Source of the DNA: Diphasiastrum complanatum
Lineage: Eukaryota; Streptophyta; Lycopodiopsida; Lycopodiales; Lycopodiaceae
DNA length: 64,000 nucleotides
Direction of reading: 5' to 3'
NCBI GenBank assembly: GCA_029204225.1
Contig: CM055098.1
Span: 16,665,775 to 16,729,774, forward strand
Shown here: piece by piece, positions 47,741 to 59,515 of the stretch
How positions within the stretch are numbered: the first letter of the stretch is position 1
Layout of the letters: each line of letters opens with the position of its first letter
The notes under the pieces: generated by a model
Database searches by the model: none
Seen by the model: only the letters and a program-made list of their open reading frames with translations
What the model was told of the DNA's origin: nothing
Program-made: the position numbers and the translations under genes

Positions 47741-48382
47741 TCTTTCCATCAGATGTTTCTTCTTTCCATTGGTCTTCTTTTTGCCCTTGAATGAGAAATT
47801 GGCTTTCTCATCTCCATCTTGCAAATACAAGGAACTCATCCTAGATTTTGCATGGAGCATCCTACACTCTTCAACCACTAATACACTGTGAAGTTTTTTC
47901 TATAGTTGGCAAAGTGTCTTGGATGGCAAAACTTTGGACCAAATTTGCAAAGTCATCTCTTAGACCATTAAGGACAATTTGTACAAGCTAGAGACTTGAT
48001 TCTGAGTACATAATCTTGTGCACTCTCCTCACTTCTCCTCATGCTTTGCAAAATCTGATTTCTAAGCATGAGTACTCTTGAAGTGCTACTAGATTCATAG
48101 ATTGATTTTAAAGACTCCCAAGCCTCTTTAGCACTAGTCCATGCTGATACTTCTCTCAACAAATTATTGCTCACATTCATCTTCACACAATGAAGTGCAA
48201 GCCTAGATCTCTTCTTGTATCTAGCTAACTCCTATGCACCTAGAGATTCTCATCTTCAATCAAGAACTCATAAAGGTCTTGGAGCACCAAGAGTGACTCC
48301 ATCCTAACCTTCCAAATAGCATAATTTGTAGAATTCAATCTCTCACTAGCTTCTAGAAGGTATGCTCTAGTAGATCCCATCT
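47741..48382 (-). pseudogene. Ty1/copia I gag fragment
   Basis: Minus strand. Starts M-G-S-T-R-A-Y-L-L-E-A-S-E-R-L-N near 48380, then KMNVSNNLLREVSAWTSAKE at 48186, VLMLRNQILQSMRRSEESAQ, and MVEECRMLHAKSRMSSLYLQ at 47878. Breaks off at the copia H LTR. Close to the gags of B and E. Pol is absent. Confidence 0.88.
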
Positions 48383-49169
48383 TACTAGTGACTTTTACAA
48401 ACAAGAAATAGATTTGATTGACTTGAAACTCACAAAGTTCTCACACTTGCAGTGTTTCACTAAAATTTGATTTCTAATCCAACAAATGGACTTATAATCA
48501 CAATTCTATCACTCCCTCACAAAGTTGGAATGAAGATAAGATGAAGTGAAAACTACATTCAAACAATTCTTGCCAAGAAATGGATTTGATTGTCTCTAGA
48601 AACTCACTAAGGTCTCTCTCTTGTAGTGTTTCACTCAAATTAGATTTGTAATCCAACAAATGGACTTATAATCTTAGTTTTAGCACTCCCTTACAAAGTT
48701 GGAATGAAGATAAAATGATGTGAAATCTACTTACAATCAAATATTGCCAATTTTGGCTATTTTTGGACAATAACATGACTAAATCTCCCTCACACTTTTT
48801 GATGTACTTTCAAGACCTGTAAAACAATTTTAGAGGACTTGATTTCAGCCTAGATTAATTAGATTTCATGACACTGTGTCAAATCTAATCAATGACACTC
48901 AGTCTTGGTAGCTTATCCAAAGATTTCCACCAAAAATTACATCAAAATCTCACAAATTGAATTTCTTTGGATCAAATGAATACCATGCATTAAATGCAGG
49001 TCTAGAGGTGCCCACACATGTGGATAGTATGGATTTGGACCCCTACCAAGTTTGGTATCAAATCTCCTCACCAAAATCAAGATTCTAGCTTGCCCTCTCA
49101 ATACTAGTTTTTAGCACCAAAACTTGCTAAAAATGGATTTGCATTGGATCAATGGCTTATGCTCTTGTA
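48383..49169 (-). other. copia I leader
   Basis: Non-coding. Contains two diverged copies of a block of about 180 bp (48425-48560 and 48600-48730) sharing AGTGTTTCACT, AACAAATGGACTTATAATC and AAGTTGGAATGAAGAT. Confidence 0.7.
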
Positions 49170-49182
49170 CACTCTGATACCA
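49170..49182 (-). other. primer binding site of copia I
   Basis: Minus strand TGGTATCAGAGTG directly after an LTR end CTTTGACA; initiator tRNA-Met type. Confidence 0.9.
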
Positions 49183-49411
49183 TGTCAAAGTATTGTACTT
49201 TAGGTTGATTGAATTGTATTAAAAAATATATTCAATTGTTGCTAGTAGAGATTTCTTTGTTTATATCTCAACATTTCATACAATATCTCACACTTATCTA
49301 CTTCTTTATTCTATTGAAATATTTGTGACTGAATTAATTGAATTTTAATTACTCATCAAACATCATTTTTTTGCATGCCAATGCATCTTCGAAGTGACAT
49401 TAATTTCAACA
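49183..49411 (-). repeat. 5' LTR of copia I (229 bp)
   Basis: In element orientation it runs TGTTGAAATTAATGTCAC...ATACTTTGACA. The inner limit is fixed by the primer site; the outer limit at TTTCAACA is inferred from the TG...CA rule, because the 3' LTR is missing. Confidence 0.75.
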
Positions 49412-50177
49412 GTGATTGTAGTGGGTTTCTTTCCTTGCCTAACCTGAATCCAAGATCTAGTCAATCTAGCATCAAAGAGACGGAGTTAGTTGTCACACGT
49501 AGGTTCGTTCCCATGAGAGTGATAGTCTAGTTCAGATTTCAACATGAATGGAGGATCTAACACTAACATTCATTAACACTAAGCATTAACACTACATCCA
49601 TTAACCCTACTTCCATTAACCCTAAATCCACAACAATGATAGAAACTTACTCTTCTCTCTCTCCCTTTCTCTCTCACAAAAAGCATAAGAAATAGCAATC
49701 CCAATAATGATCAAATCCAACAATTAGCAAAATCCAAAGTAAGCATGAGAAATGGAGGAGAAGAGAGGAAGAGCAAGGACATTCATCAATTTATTTCTAA
49801 AGAGAACCAATCTAATTTATTGAAATGAGAAAATGAACATCAGGAGCAGCTCAAGTTGGTCCCTTTTTATAGTAGAGAGGAGGACCCTAGCCTCTGAATC
49901 CTATTGGTCCAGCCTTGCCTCTCTTTTTATTTAAATTTAAAAAAGTGTGGGAACCATCAAAATTGGAGGGAAACCCAACTTTATTCACTAACTTGACATT
50001 TAGGCCCTGCGACATTAAAATTCCCACAAAAAGGCCTAAAGTCCTTTTATTAACTTTTAACTAATCAATCAAATAACTATGTGATCATTGGGTTGGACTT
50101 ACACACGCAGGGTGCCAAATCCCTCTCACTTATTAACTAGAGTTAGGGTTGCCTTGGGATCCGCAAACCCTCCAACA
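49412..50177 (-). repeat. 3' LTR of gypsy J
   Basis: Starts TGTTGGAGGGTTTGCGGATC next to the polypurine tract. A promoter TATA box (CTATAAAAAGGG on the minus strand) lies at about 49862-49873, with an AATAAA downstream. The left limit is set by the copia I LTR and is not proven. 49558-49632 holds short tandem phrases (CATTAACCCTA, CATTAACACTA) that superficially resemble plant telomere repeats. Confidence 0.75.
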
Positions 50178-50192
50178 GTATCCCCCACCAAA
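50178..50192 (-). other. polypurine tract of gypsy J
   Basis: Minus strand TTGGTGGGGGATAC just before TGTTGG. This primes plus-strand synthesis in LTR elements and shows that the accessory ORF is internal to the element. Confidence 0.8.
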
Positions 50193-50277
50193 ACTGGTGG
50201 CGGTCCCACGATACCTGCAATATGCAGTTATTGGAGACTTTTATTGGCTTCGCGCCGAATCTTAATTAAATGATACT

Positions 50278-53087
50278 ACACCTTCTCCATAAAGTCAAGA
50301 CGTGCAGTATTGAAATCCAAATTATGCGACAGGAAACAACGGTGGGCTTCGGCAATCCACTTGGAAGTTGTCCATGAGGTGAAGCGGGATTCCCAAGAGC
50401 CTCCTATCATAGCCGCACAAAAATACAGTCGAACAATCGGCAGCTGATCTTTGATTTGCTCTGAGGCCATCGGCTTATATGGATCAAATGCCAGGGTAGA
50501 AAGATAATCGTCCCATTTGGTTGCCACTGACGTCAACAGAGTTAGATCTTTTGGAAACATTGCCGATTGTCGCACCGTTGGATCCGGAGAGTGGACATAC
50601 TCTCTCTGATATGCTTGTAAGGCCCGGTGGAAATCCACTGAAATATTCTAGCTGTAAGACTGGTGGATGATTGGCCAATTGGGTGTATGGATGGTGACTT
50701 TATCCATAGCCAATCCCAAATCTTTCCATTTTTGTCCTCGTTGCATTGGCACGTAATAAGGATCTACCCGCAACTCGCGAGGGCTGGTGATGTAACTCCT
50801 AATTGATTCCGGAGTTTTCTTAAAAATTGTGATTCTCCATGCCGGCTGCTCTCCCAGTGTAGGTATTTTGTCCAATTCTTTGTCGGCCTCGATCTCAGAG
50901 GTCTTAAATTTGAGAACCCATTCACCACACGAGGACTCATGTGGATGAGGATGGACCCGCTTGTACTGCCGGTATAGTTGGCGGTTGATCTGCTAGATCT
51001 GGAGCTCCCCCCTGGTCCATGCTCGAATCAACCCCTGTATCCATCTGTACAGCTTCTTGGCGCAAAGGGGAGAATTGCGGCATGACTGGGACGGGGATTT
51101 GTGGTCCGGTTTCCAACACTTGAACGGCGACTTTTTCATAGGCGTTGATGGTCTCTTTTGTCTTTGTCAACTCGGTTGAAACTGTTCCTTTGAACCTATC
51201 AAAGCGGCCTTGGAATCCCTAAAGGGCCACTTTGTATGTTTCCACTTTCTTGAACAAATATGCAATCTCCATTGGTGTGACCGGATGATCGGGTATTTGT
51301 GTTTACAGATATGCATCATGCTCAAGGGTGGTCGCATCCAGTTCACCTTGAAGCCGTGTGCGATCTTGTTCGGCCATTTGTAATTGCCCCTTCAGCAGCT
51401 GCACCTGTTGCTTGGCATCTTGCACTGCCTTATCTACCTGATCATGTGCAGTTGTCAGGGCATTTTGCAGGGAGCTGATGTAGATTTCCAAGAGATCAGC
51501 TTGTTGCTGGGCCAATGACTTTTCTTTCAGCCTTTTCTTCATGTTGCTTGGCTATCTTCACCTCTTGATCTAGCTGGACAATTTTCTGGCTGATCAGAGT
51601 GTTTTCGGATCCTAAATCAGAGATCCTCTGTTCCATTTCCTTTTTCTTATCCATCGTAGATTGGATCACTTGCCCAAGGCTTGAAACTAACCTGAGAGCA
51701 TCACCAAATTGACAATCGTGGAGGTGGCAGTAGTAGGAGACCCTGATGGTACTGTCCTTGGTAGGAGTGGAATAGGTGCCAAGGTATTTTCTTCATAAAA
51801 AATATCCTCATCTTCAAACCCTTCAGGCACCGTGGCGTAGAACTGCTTCGGTGACTTTACAGCTATGTCGACCCGAAGTGTGGCTGGGCTACCCTGTGTG
51901 GGTGGTTGCTGACTGGCATCTTCGACACCAACAGTAGCTTCAAGAATATGCCCGAATCCTCTTTCAGGGGATTGGGGCTCAAAGGGTGCTGAGCTCTAGG
52001 GCATTTCAAAGATTTCGGTGGCCCCAAGGGGGTTGGAATCATCGAACATATCCATGAAGAATTGTGTGTTGGGTGAGGTTGCTTCGGTGTGCGGGAGTGA
52101 GGTGGCCTGGGCAGCTACGATGGAAATGGTAGGCCCAATGGCCACAGACTGTCCTTGTATGGGAGCAGAGGCGAGGGAAGCATCAAAGGCGAGGGGAATG
52201 GGAAGTTCAGTGCGAACAGTAGCAGGGGGTGGAAGCACAGCTGACGAGGTATGCCTAGTACGTCGTCGTGACGTGGAAGGCGAGTCAAGAATTATGATCT
52301 TGCTGCGTGGACGACGACGACTATGAGAACTTGAGGCCTGGTGAGATGACTCGGCCGGTGCTTCTTCGTAAACTGAAAGCACAGAATCCAGGTGGAAGCC
52401 ATGGATTCTGTTTTCTAAGTGAGAAGCAGCTAAGAGGGACAATAGAGAGCCAGTGGCGAACTGCTGCTTTGTATTGGCCTTAATAGCTCGTTTGAGCTCA
52501 CCAGAAACAGTCTTGAACCAATTATATGGTTCAAGAGGGGCTTTGGCCAACTTTATGTGGGACTCCACTATCCTATGAAGGATTTGAGATGTGATGCGGT
52601 CTTTCCTGAGGTTGCCAACCATCAGGAAATGATTCAACAATTGGGCAGCGGCATGGATGGAAGGCTCAGTGATGGCTTCTAGAAGGTAGCCATCATTAGT
52701 CCAATGTAGATCATTGGTGAGGTCAATGTATGGCTTGATGGCCTGTTTGGCATGCTTGTGATTGGGTGAGGCTTGCATACCGGATGAGATTCCTATAGCT
52801 ACAAGTGTAGTCTCAGTGACGCGCACCTTGTGTGTGGCTCCTTGGAAGGTGATTGAAAACTTGGATTTCTCTTCCTTCCACGTACTGAAGGCAAGAGTGA
52901 TGAAATCCATATTGATGCGTCCCGAAAAGGCTCTCTCATGAATACCCATTGCAGTAAGTAGAGACTCCACAAGAGTCATCCACTGAGTGACCCTGCTTGT
53001 GCTAGGAAAAATCATAATGTCCGTTACAGATGGGACATCACGATGGATAGTATAGCGCAGAGACTAGGAAGTATCGGTAGAAGACAT
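50278..53087 (-). pseudogene. gypsy accessory ORF, copy J (most complete)
   Basis: Minus strand between pol and the 3' LTR. Likely start is the ATG at 53087 (MSSTDTS), with a stop seven codons on; the phase is then open 53015-51996. Parts: N-terminal domain of about 210 residues (MDFITLAFSTWKEE, ITFQGATHKVRVTET, ELKRAIKANTKQQF); a Ser/Arg/Pro linker (SSHSRRRPRSK); a coiled coil at about 51660-51310 (QADLLEIYISSLQNALTTA, QQVQLLKGQLQMAEQDRTRL); a Pro-rich linker (51170-50937); and a C-terminal domain (50930-50278) with QPAWR, VDPYYVPMQR and RLYFCAAM. Stops or shifts near 51996, 51700, 50937 and 50648. Function unknown. No zinc finger, catalytic motif or membrane segment. Gypsy elements of the Athila and Tat groups carry extra ORFs; I cannot tell whether this is one of those. 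Confidence 0.75.
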
Positions 53088-53984
53088 GATGATCAGAAAG
53101 GAATTATAACCACGTGAGAGTGTATTAGAAGGCAATGCAGGAAATTTGGAAGGCTTTGGTCGCAAGAAAAATTCGCAAGAGCTTCGCTAGCACAAGTGAG
53201 GAATGAATCGAATTCAGCCAACATATAAGTGAATTTGGTGGGTCCATTACACTAAATAGTAGTTGGGCTGATCAGTTCTGAACAAAAATTTGCAAGCATA
53301 TATAGTACTGTAAAAATAGACTATAAAAATCTCGGCGAAGGTTTCTAGGCATCTGAACCTATCAGACGAGCGTTTTCCAGGGCTAGCGAAGGATGAACCT
53401 TCGCCCAAGAGGGTCCTTCGCCCAAGTACTATCATAAATGCATTTTTTCACAATCTGAACCTATGGACAACCTAATTTTGTCATTTTAAGATCATCTAGC
53501 AGGTCGGCGAAGGTTCATAATGACGTTATGATGCTCGGTGACGGTTCCCAAAATGGCATATCACTGAACATTCGCCTGACTCAAAAATTAAATTTTTTCT
53601 TGTCAGAGACCTTCGCCCACCTCAATTTAGATAAATCAATGGTGGATGTACAGTCTGAGAGCTCAGCGAAGATTTTTGATACTGTATTGGCCAAATCTGT
53701 CCAAAACAGAGGTTTTCTACGTCATTTTCCATAAAAATACTGTGTTTCTTTTTCCTTATGCTAATGACTTTCTGACTTTTGCTCATCAGTGTTTTCTTAT
53801 TTATTTATTTATTTTTTTTAACTGTCTTTTTCCAAAAAAAAAAAGTCAGCAAATTAAATACTGAAAACAAAAAATTGAAAACAAATAAAATGAAAAAATA
53901 TATTGAGATCAAGCTTGCTGAACTGGCAGAGCAGGCTGCCGAAACTTGCATAATCGGCTACCATTTACCGGAGTATCAAATCGT
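53088..53984 (-). other. pol-to-accessory-ORF spacer of gypsy J
   Basis: Non-coding. Between 53330 and 53620 the octamer GGCGAAGG or its complement CCTTCGCC appears several times in both orientations (about 53333, 53397, 53410, 53512, 53609), giving potential hairpins. A/T runs follow at 53790-53850. Confidence 0.6.
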
Positions 53985-55025
53985 TTTCCATCCAAGTGCT
54001 CAAGAATTACTTTCCATCCAAGTGCTCAAGAATTACTGTGCCATAGTTCAGAATTTCCTTCACTTTATAAGGGCCTTCCCCAGTAAACTTCAACTTACCC
54101 TTGATCAGCTTGGCTTTGTACATTAATGCAAGATCTCCTGCTTCCAGATCGTTCATGTGCAATTGCCGATCGTGCCATGCCTTGCGGCGGGCTTTCTCTG
54201 CTGCTAAGACATGAACTGCCATCAATCGGGTTTAGCATAATTTGTGCAAAGCGTTGTGACGAAGTTGTAAAGACTGATAATCATTTAATCGTTCCGTTGC
54301 TGCTATGTGTAAAGATGGGATTAAAAATTCAATTGGCATAACAGCATCTTGACCATAAACCAGTTGAAAAGGTGTTTGATTTGTACTATTTTTGTAAGCG
54401 GTTCTGAATGCCCATAATGCTGCATACAATTTATGTTCCCAATCAGACCGACTCGCTTCAACTGTCTTTGTCATAATGGTGCAGAGAATCTTATTGGAAG
54501 ATTCAGCTTGGCCATTCCCTGTGGAATAATAGGGAGTAGTAAATCTGTGTATAACAAAAATGTCTTCTAGTAAACACTTTATTGTTTGATTAACAAAGTG
54601 TGTACCTCGATCACTAACAATTTCGATCAGACATTCGAATCTGATTATAATATTTTCATATAGAAACTTGGCCGTAGATTTCGCATCAGCCACTTTGACA
54701 GCTTTGGCTTCAACCCACTTGGTCATTATAATCAGTTGCGACGATAATGTATCGGGCCTGAGATCCTTGAGCAGTGGGATGAATAGGACCAACATAATCC
54801 AGTCCCCATTTTTCAAACGGTGCTTGCAATAAAACCGGATGTAAGGGTTCATAATTCTGTCGAGTAGGCCGTCATGCTCGCTGGCAGACATCACATGTCT
54901 AAATAAAAATTTTTGTGTCCTTATGAAGCATAGGCCACCAACAACCAGATTGCAAAAGCTTGCGAACAGTAATATCTATAGAGAAGTGTCCTCCACCCAT
55001 GCCATCATGTGAAAACATGATTAGC
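53985..55025 (-). pseudogene. gypsy J integrase
   Basis: Minus strand. Zinc-binding G-G-G-H-F and G-C-W-W-P-M-L-H-K-D-T...TCDVCQRA near 54990-54890, then F-E-K-W-G-L-D-Y-V-G-P-I near 54800. Core: IEIVSDRGTHFVNQTIKCLL, GNGQAESSNKIL, DWEHKLYAALWAFRTAYK and VYGQDAVMPIEFLIPSLHI (54894-54232). The C-terminal GPY/F module GEGPYKVKEIL is at 54075. Stops and one shift in the zinc-binding half. A 25 bp direct duplication (TTCCATCCAAGTGCTCAAG) lies at 53987-54036 over the C-terminus. Confidence 0.93.
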
Positions 55026-55605
55026 CCTTATGAATCAATTGTCTTTTTTGTACTTTTGTCAAAGAGCCATTCGGTTGTCCTAGCATCAGGTACTCAACAA
55101 TATATGCTGCCCACTCAGGTACTGCTTCAACATAGAACAACGCAGCATCTGGCAGTTTATCATCCACTTCAATATTAACTGGTGCAGATTCAATTCGTGA
55201 AACGTGATCGGCTAGATAATGTTGCTTCCCCTTTCTGACCACAATTCGAAAGTCAAATTTAGTCAATAATAATAACCATCTTGCAATACGTCCAGTATTA
55301 CACGTCTTATTTACCAAGTAAAGTAACGGTTGATGATCCATATAAAATGCAAAGTGCGTTTCCATGAGACAGTGACAAAATTTCCGAACAGAAAAAATCA
55401 TGGCTAGCGCTTCACGTTCTGTTGTTGAATAATTATTCTCTGGATCTGTAAGTTGTCTGCTTGCAAATCGTATAGGATAATCCTTCTTATAGTCACCTGG
55501 CTGCGTCAAAACTGATCCAATGGCGTATTTTGAGGCATTTGTATGAACATGAAGTTCTAATGTCCAATCTGGAGAACACAATATTGGTGCTGAAGATAAT
55601 GCTTT
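55026..55605 (-). pseudogene. gypsy J RNase H
   Basis: Minus strand. LELHVHTNASKYAIGSVL at about 55560 shows TNAS where family members, including copy A, have TDAS, so a catalytic Asp is replaced. TEREALAMIFSVRKF, MDHQPLLYLVNKT and GRIARWLLLLTKFDFRIVVR follow. The open phase is otherwise long (186 codons). Confidence 0.93.
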
Positions 55606-55674
55606 TTTTAATTTTTTAAAGGCTTCTAACGCCTCTACTGTCCAAATAGGAACAATAGTTAATTTGTATATAGG

Positions 55675-56447
55675 TCATGCTAAATCCGCAAATAAGATAA
55701 TAAAAATTCGATAGTAGTTCGCATGACCCATAAACACATAAACTCCTCGAATTGTTGCTGGCGGTGGCAATTCCACGGTAACTTTGATCTTAGAATAATC
55801 GGTGGCAATACCATGTCTTGATATCACATGTCCAAGCACCACTCTGTGAGAAACCCATATCTGACATTTTTCTGGATTTAGAGAAATCTGATATTTGCGG
55901 CATCTTTCAAAGACTTTCTCCAATCGATCAAGGTGGTCTGTATCTGTACTATGAACTCCCAAGTTGTCCAAGTAAATTTCAAGGAATTTCTGCAGATAAT
56001 CTTTAAAGGCAAATTGCATTACTCTTTGGAATGAACTTGGTGCATTACAAAGTCCAAACGACATTACTTTGTAAGCATAGGTGCCCCATTCTGTTGCAAA
56101 AGCCGTTTTGTGGTGATCGACAGGTGCAATCTTAACCTGGTTGTAACCACTAAATCCATCCAGGAAACTATAAGCTTCCGCTTCAGCAATGCGATCTAAA
56201 ATGCTTTCAGTAAAAGGTAACAGAAAGTGATTCTTCCATGTCACTTTATTCAATGCTTTGAGATTCACACAGATTTGCAATTTCTCATTTTTCTTAGGAA
56301 CAATGACAATCGGTGAAATGCATTCGGTATGCTCGATCTCATAAATGAAATCAGCGTCAAGCAATCTCTGAAGTTCTTTCTTTATCAGATCTGTCACATT
56401 AGGATTACAACAATAGAACTTTGTAACCTTTGGTACTGCATCAGGTA
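55675..56447 (-). pseudogene. gypsy J reverse transcriptase
   Basis: Minus strand, 240 open codons. [55 protein letters not shown] and a catalytic box reading YLDN (normally YLDD) near 55965, so the second catalytic Asp is lost. The end (VFMGHANYYRIFI) leads into the RNase H connection with a stop. Phase changes near 56450 from the upstream linker. Confidence 0.93.
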
Positions 56448-57089
56448 CTAAAGATCAATGATTGATGTCGGAATAGCCTTCAAATCTTGATAAGTCCATG
56501 CAAAACAATCTTGATACTTAATAAGTAGCAAACAAAGTGCTTGATACTGTTCAGGAGTAAGTTGTGATCCCACTTGTACAATCTTTTTCGGTTCTCCTGG
56601 TTCGGCAAGATTCATTGGCTGCGTCCTACTTGGGCCATCGTAAACCTCTTTAGATTCCGGCATGTGTTCTTCAAGTTCACGATGTGCTTTAGGTAACATG
56701 ATAACCACATCATCCAGTGTATAACATTTAAAATACTCTGGCATATCATGTTGGACTACATTTGCTTGTTCTTTTTCGAAAGGACTTGTCTTGGATCTTC
56801 GTTTAGTCTTCTTGGCAGGAATTGATCGTGGAGGTGATGACTTTCGGGATGATAAATCTTTTTTCTTAGGTGAAGACTTCCTAGACGATGATGTCTTGTT
56901 GGAGATCTGACTTGAAGAATCATTCTTGACTTTTCCTTTGTCTTTATCCAATAGAGGTGGCACTTCCTTTAAATCGATCTTTTGAGGGAGATTTTCCCAT
57001 TTCAGGACCGTATTATAATGTTGCTTTGCTTGTTTCTTCATCATCGAACGTGTCATCCTGTCTCCCTTCAATATAACTGCTTTGGGCAA
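56448..57089 (-). pseudogene. gypsy J protease-to-RT linker
   Basis: 213 open codons. The middle is a Ser/Lys/Arg-rich low-complexity stretch (SSRKSSPKKKDLSSRKSSPP), which is unusually basic for this position. It ends in the RT entry CFAWTYQDLKAI. Its function in related elements is unknown to me. Confidence 0.8.
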
Positions 57090-57905
57090 TTTGATTGTTG
57101 GTTCATCAGGAACTTACGCACTCCAAATCTGGTCGGATCCATATGATGTAGAATCAGTTCATCCGTAAGTTCTGCATTGCCATCATAAGTTAAGGCATGG
57201 CTCATTGGTATGAGATCATCCTCAATTAGATCTGGTATAGGTTTCGTTGATATCCAGGCTACATTCAGCATATTTAGTGGAAACGTGATTGGCATATCCA
57301 AAGTTTGATCTAACAAGGAAATCTCACTCATTTCTGATTGAATATCTTGTTGACACATATATACTGCTGTACAATCAATTGTTGGAAGAGCTTCATTCCA
57401 ATTGACATATCCGTTTGAGAATCGTAGTGAACTCCCAATTTTTTCTCTGGTCGATCACAAGTGTGATCCGTTGTTGATGAATCGTCATCCACTTTTTGAA
57501 CCACTGCCTTGATAGTCCAAGTCGTAGGATCAATTTTAACTATACGTTCACGATTTTCAAAAGTGATTTTGCCGGTACCCCAGTTATGAACTACTTGCAC
57601 AACTCGTAACCATGGACGTCCTAAGAGAACTCGGTAGACATTTGGTGCTTCTGGTAAGTCCATCAAGATGAAAGTAATGACGAATTGTACTCCTGCAATC
57701 CTGACAGGTATATCTTCCACCATTCCTCGTGGACGAACCATCGTCTGATCAGCTAGCTTAATAGCAAAAGTAACAGGCTTAATCTTTGTAAGGCCCCATT
57801 TTGTACATAGTTTTTTAGAAATCAGGTTAACTCCTGAACCGCTGTCTATCACGGCTACTTCTTTAGAAAATTGTCTATGTTGTATCGACAGAGTGATATT
57901 CTTTT
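57090..57905 (-). pseudogene. gypsy J aspartic protease
   Basis: Active-site IDSGSGVNLISKKL at 57846, the flap region, and the second conserved block VLLGRPWLRVV near 57630. It cleaves the polyprotein in working elements. Phase shifts near 57350. The D-S-G triad is present. Confidence 0.9.
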
Positions 57906-59515
57906 GTTCACTTTCCCAGGCTGCTCCAACATGGAGTACATCGTTAGATTCTTCAAATCCAGCCTAAAAAAGAGGCTCCTGATGGTCTTCTGATTCTTCT
58001 TGAGCTAACTTTTGCGCTAAGACTTCTTTTGCTTTTGGCACCAACTTTAGTAAATCTCCCAACGAAATATTGATCTTGCTAGACAAAATATTCATGAGTA
58101 ATTCTGTATGCGGTGCTTCCGGTTCAGTCATCTTGAAAGGTTCTTCATGATGATGTAATTGATCATTCATATCCATACGTAAATTTCGTGGAGGCTGCAA
58201 TGGTGAAGACCGAACTTTAGCTGTTACTTTAGCAGCTTCAAGTTCTTCTTCTTCTTACAGATGTTTAATCCACTATCTCATATCCTGATATCTTTGTTTT
58301 TCTGCATTAAGATTTGGATAGACTTCCGATGTCGTTGGTGTATCATTCAATGGTATAGAATCAGCAGATACTGAATTCACTACTGGTTCTTTTTGCTTTT
58401 GTGCTCTGGTGACCACCATCAAGAGTGCACTTGGTTTATTATAAGCCACTGATCCTTGCTTGATTGTTATCAAATTTACAGGTGTTGTGGCTGGTGGTGG
58501 CTTCGGTCTTGCTAGACAGTCTTTATAGCAATGCCCATATCCACAGTCATGACAAAATGATATAAATTTTTCTTTATTTGGGCATTCTGCAACTTTGTGA
58601 TTTTCTCCACATGCAAAGCATCCAAGTGGTGCTCTGGCCCAATTTCTCAAGGCTTGTTGTTGAGCGGCAGCATAAATGGCATATTGTTCTAAAGATCCAT
58701 CTTCCTGACCATTACCATAGCTCCATTGCTTAGCACTTCCGTAAGATTCTGGTTCCATCAAATTGGCAGGAGGAGCGGAGTGTTTTGGTGGGGCAGGCAA
58801 AGCTAGACGATCCGGGTATCCAAGAGTAGATTGTCGTAGTCTTGCTACTGGATTGCCTCCATATTATGGATCTCGATATCCCATCTGGGCATACCGTTGT
58901 TGAATTATTCGAGGGTTGAAATTGCAAAAGGCAGTCTCATGATCAGGTGAATTACACAGATGGCAAACACTGATTTCCATTCGTTTTTTCAATTGAGGAC
59001 ACTTGTTCACTGTGTGATTTCTTGTACAAATAGAACACCAGACATTTTCCCTGGTAGGAAAAGTCTTTGCAAACTTCTCAGGTTCCTTGTTCGCTTCTCC
59101 GTGGAAATTTTCCAATGCTTTGATCTTCTCATCAAATTGCAACTGCAACTTTTTCATCTGTTTCTGCTGGGTCTTCCCAAGTTTCTTGAACTCATTGAGC
59201 ATCATTTATGCAGTAGCATTGGCATTTGTTGATGCAATAGTGGTGGATGTTGTAGTAGTCTGCCCTGCTGTATAAGACAACATACTGACATTCGGCTCAT
59301 CATCTGAATCTTTATCCTCCTCCCAAATTGCATCGTCCATCGCATTTTGCAAAAGTGCGTACTCATTATGGCGTTTCAGTTCAAGTCTGATCCGTTTAGG
59401 TAGTCCTGACAAAAACCACATAATCATGGAATGTTCATTAATCAGCTCAAGCTCACATTCAGATCTAGGACGTTTCACCCTTTCAATGTAATCTCGAACC
59501 ATTTCCCCATTTTAA
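57906..59515 (-). pseudogene. gypsy J gag (N-terminus missing), four zinc knuckles
   Basis: Minus strand. MVRDYIERVKRPRSECELEL at 59502 is the C-terminal part of a capsid domain; everything upstream is absent. In-frame stops at 59206 and 58864. Four zinc-knuckle-like motifs follow: CSICTRNHTVNKC, CHLCNSPDHETAFC, CFACGENHKVAEC and CHDCGYGHCYKDC. The first, third and fourth have three residues between the second Cys and His where the classical knuckle has four. 58200-57964 is an acidic linker to the protease. Four knuckles is more than usual. Confidence 0.88.

Larger units (their letters stand above)
49412..59515 (-). mobile_element. Ty3/gypsy element J with accessory ORF
   Basis: Minus strand, from a truncated gag (59505) through protease, RT, RNase H and integrase (to 53985), a spacer (53984-53088), an accessory ORF (53087-50278), a polypurine tract (50178-50192) and the 3' LTR (50177 to about 49412). 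The 5' LTR and N-terminal gag are missing, cut off near 59515. Most of gag-pol lies in one reading phase with scattered stops, so this was a single gag-pol ORF. It shares RT and integrase signatures with A and G. Confidence 0.93.

Noticed and set aside
49558-49632. Interstitial telomere repeats (TAACCCTA-like)
   Set aside because: Units are 13-15 bp with variable bases and lie inside a gypsy LTR; not a (CCCTAAA)n array.
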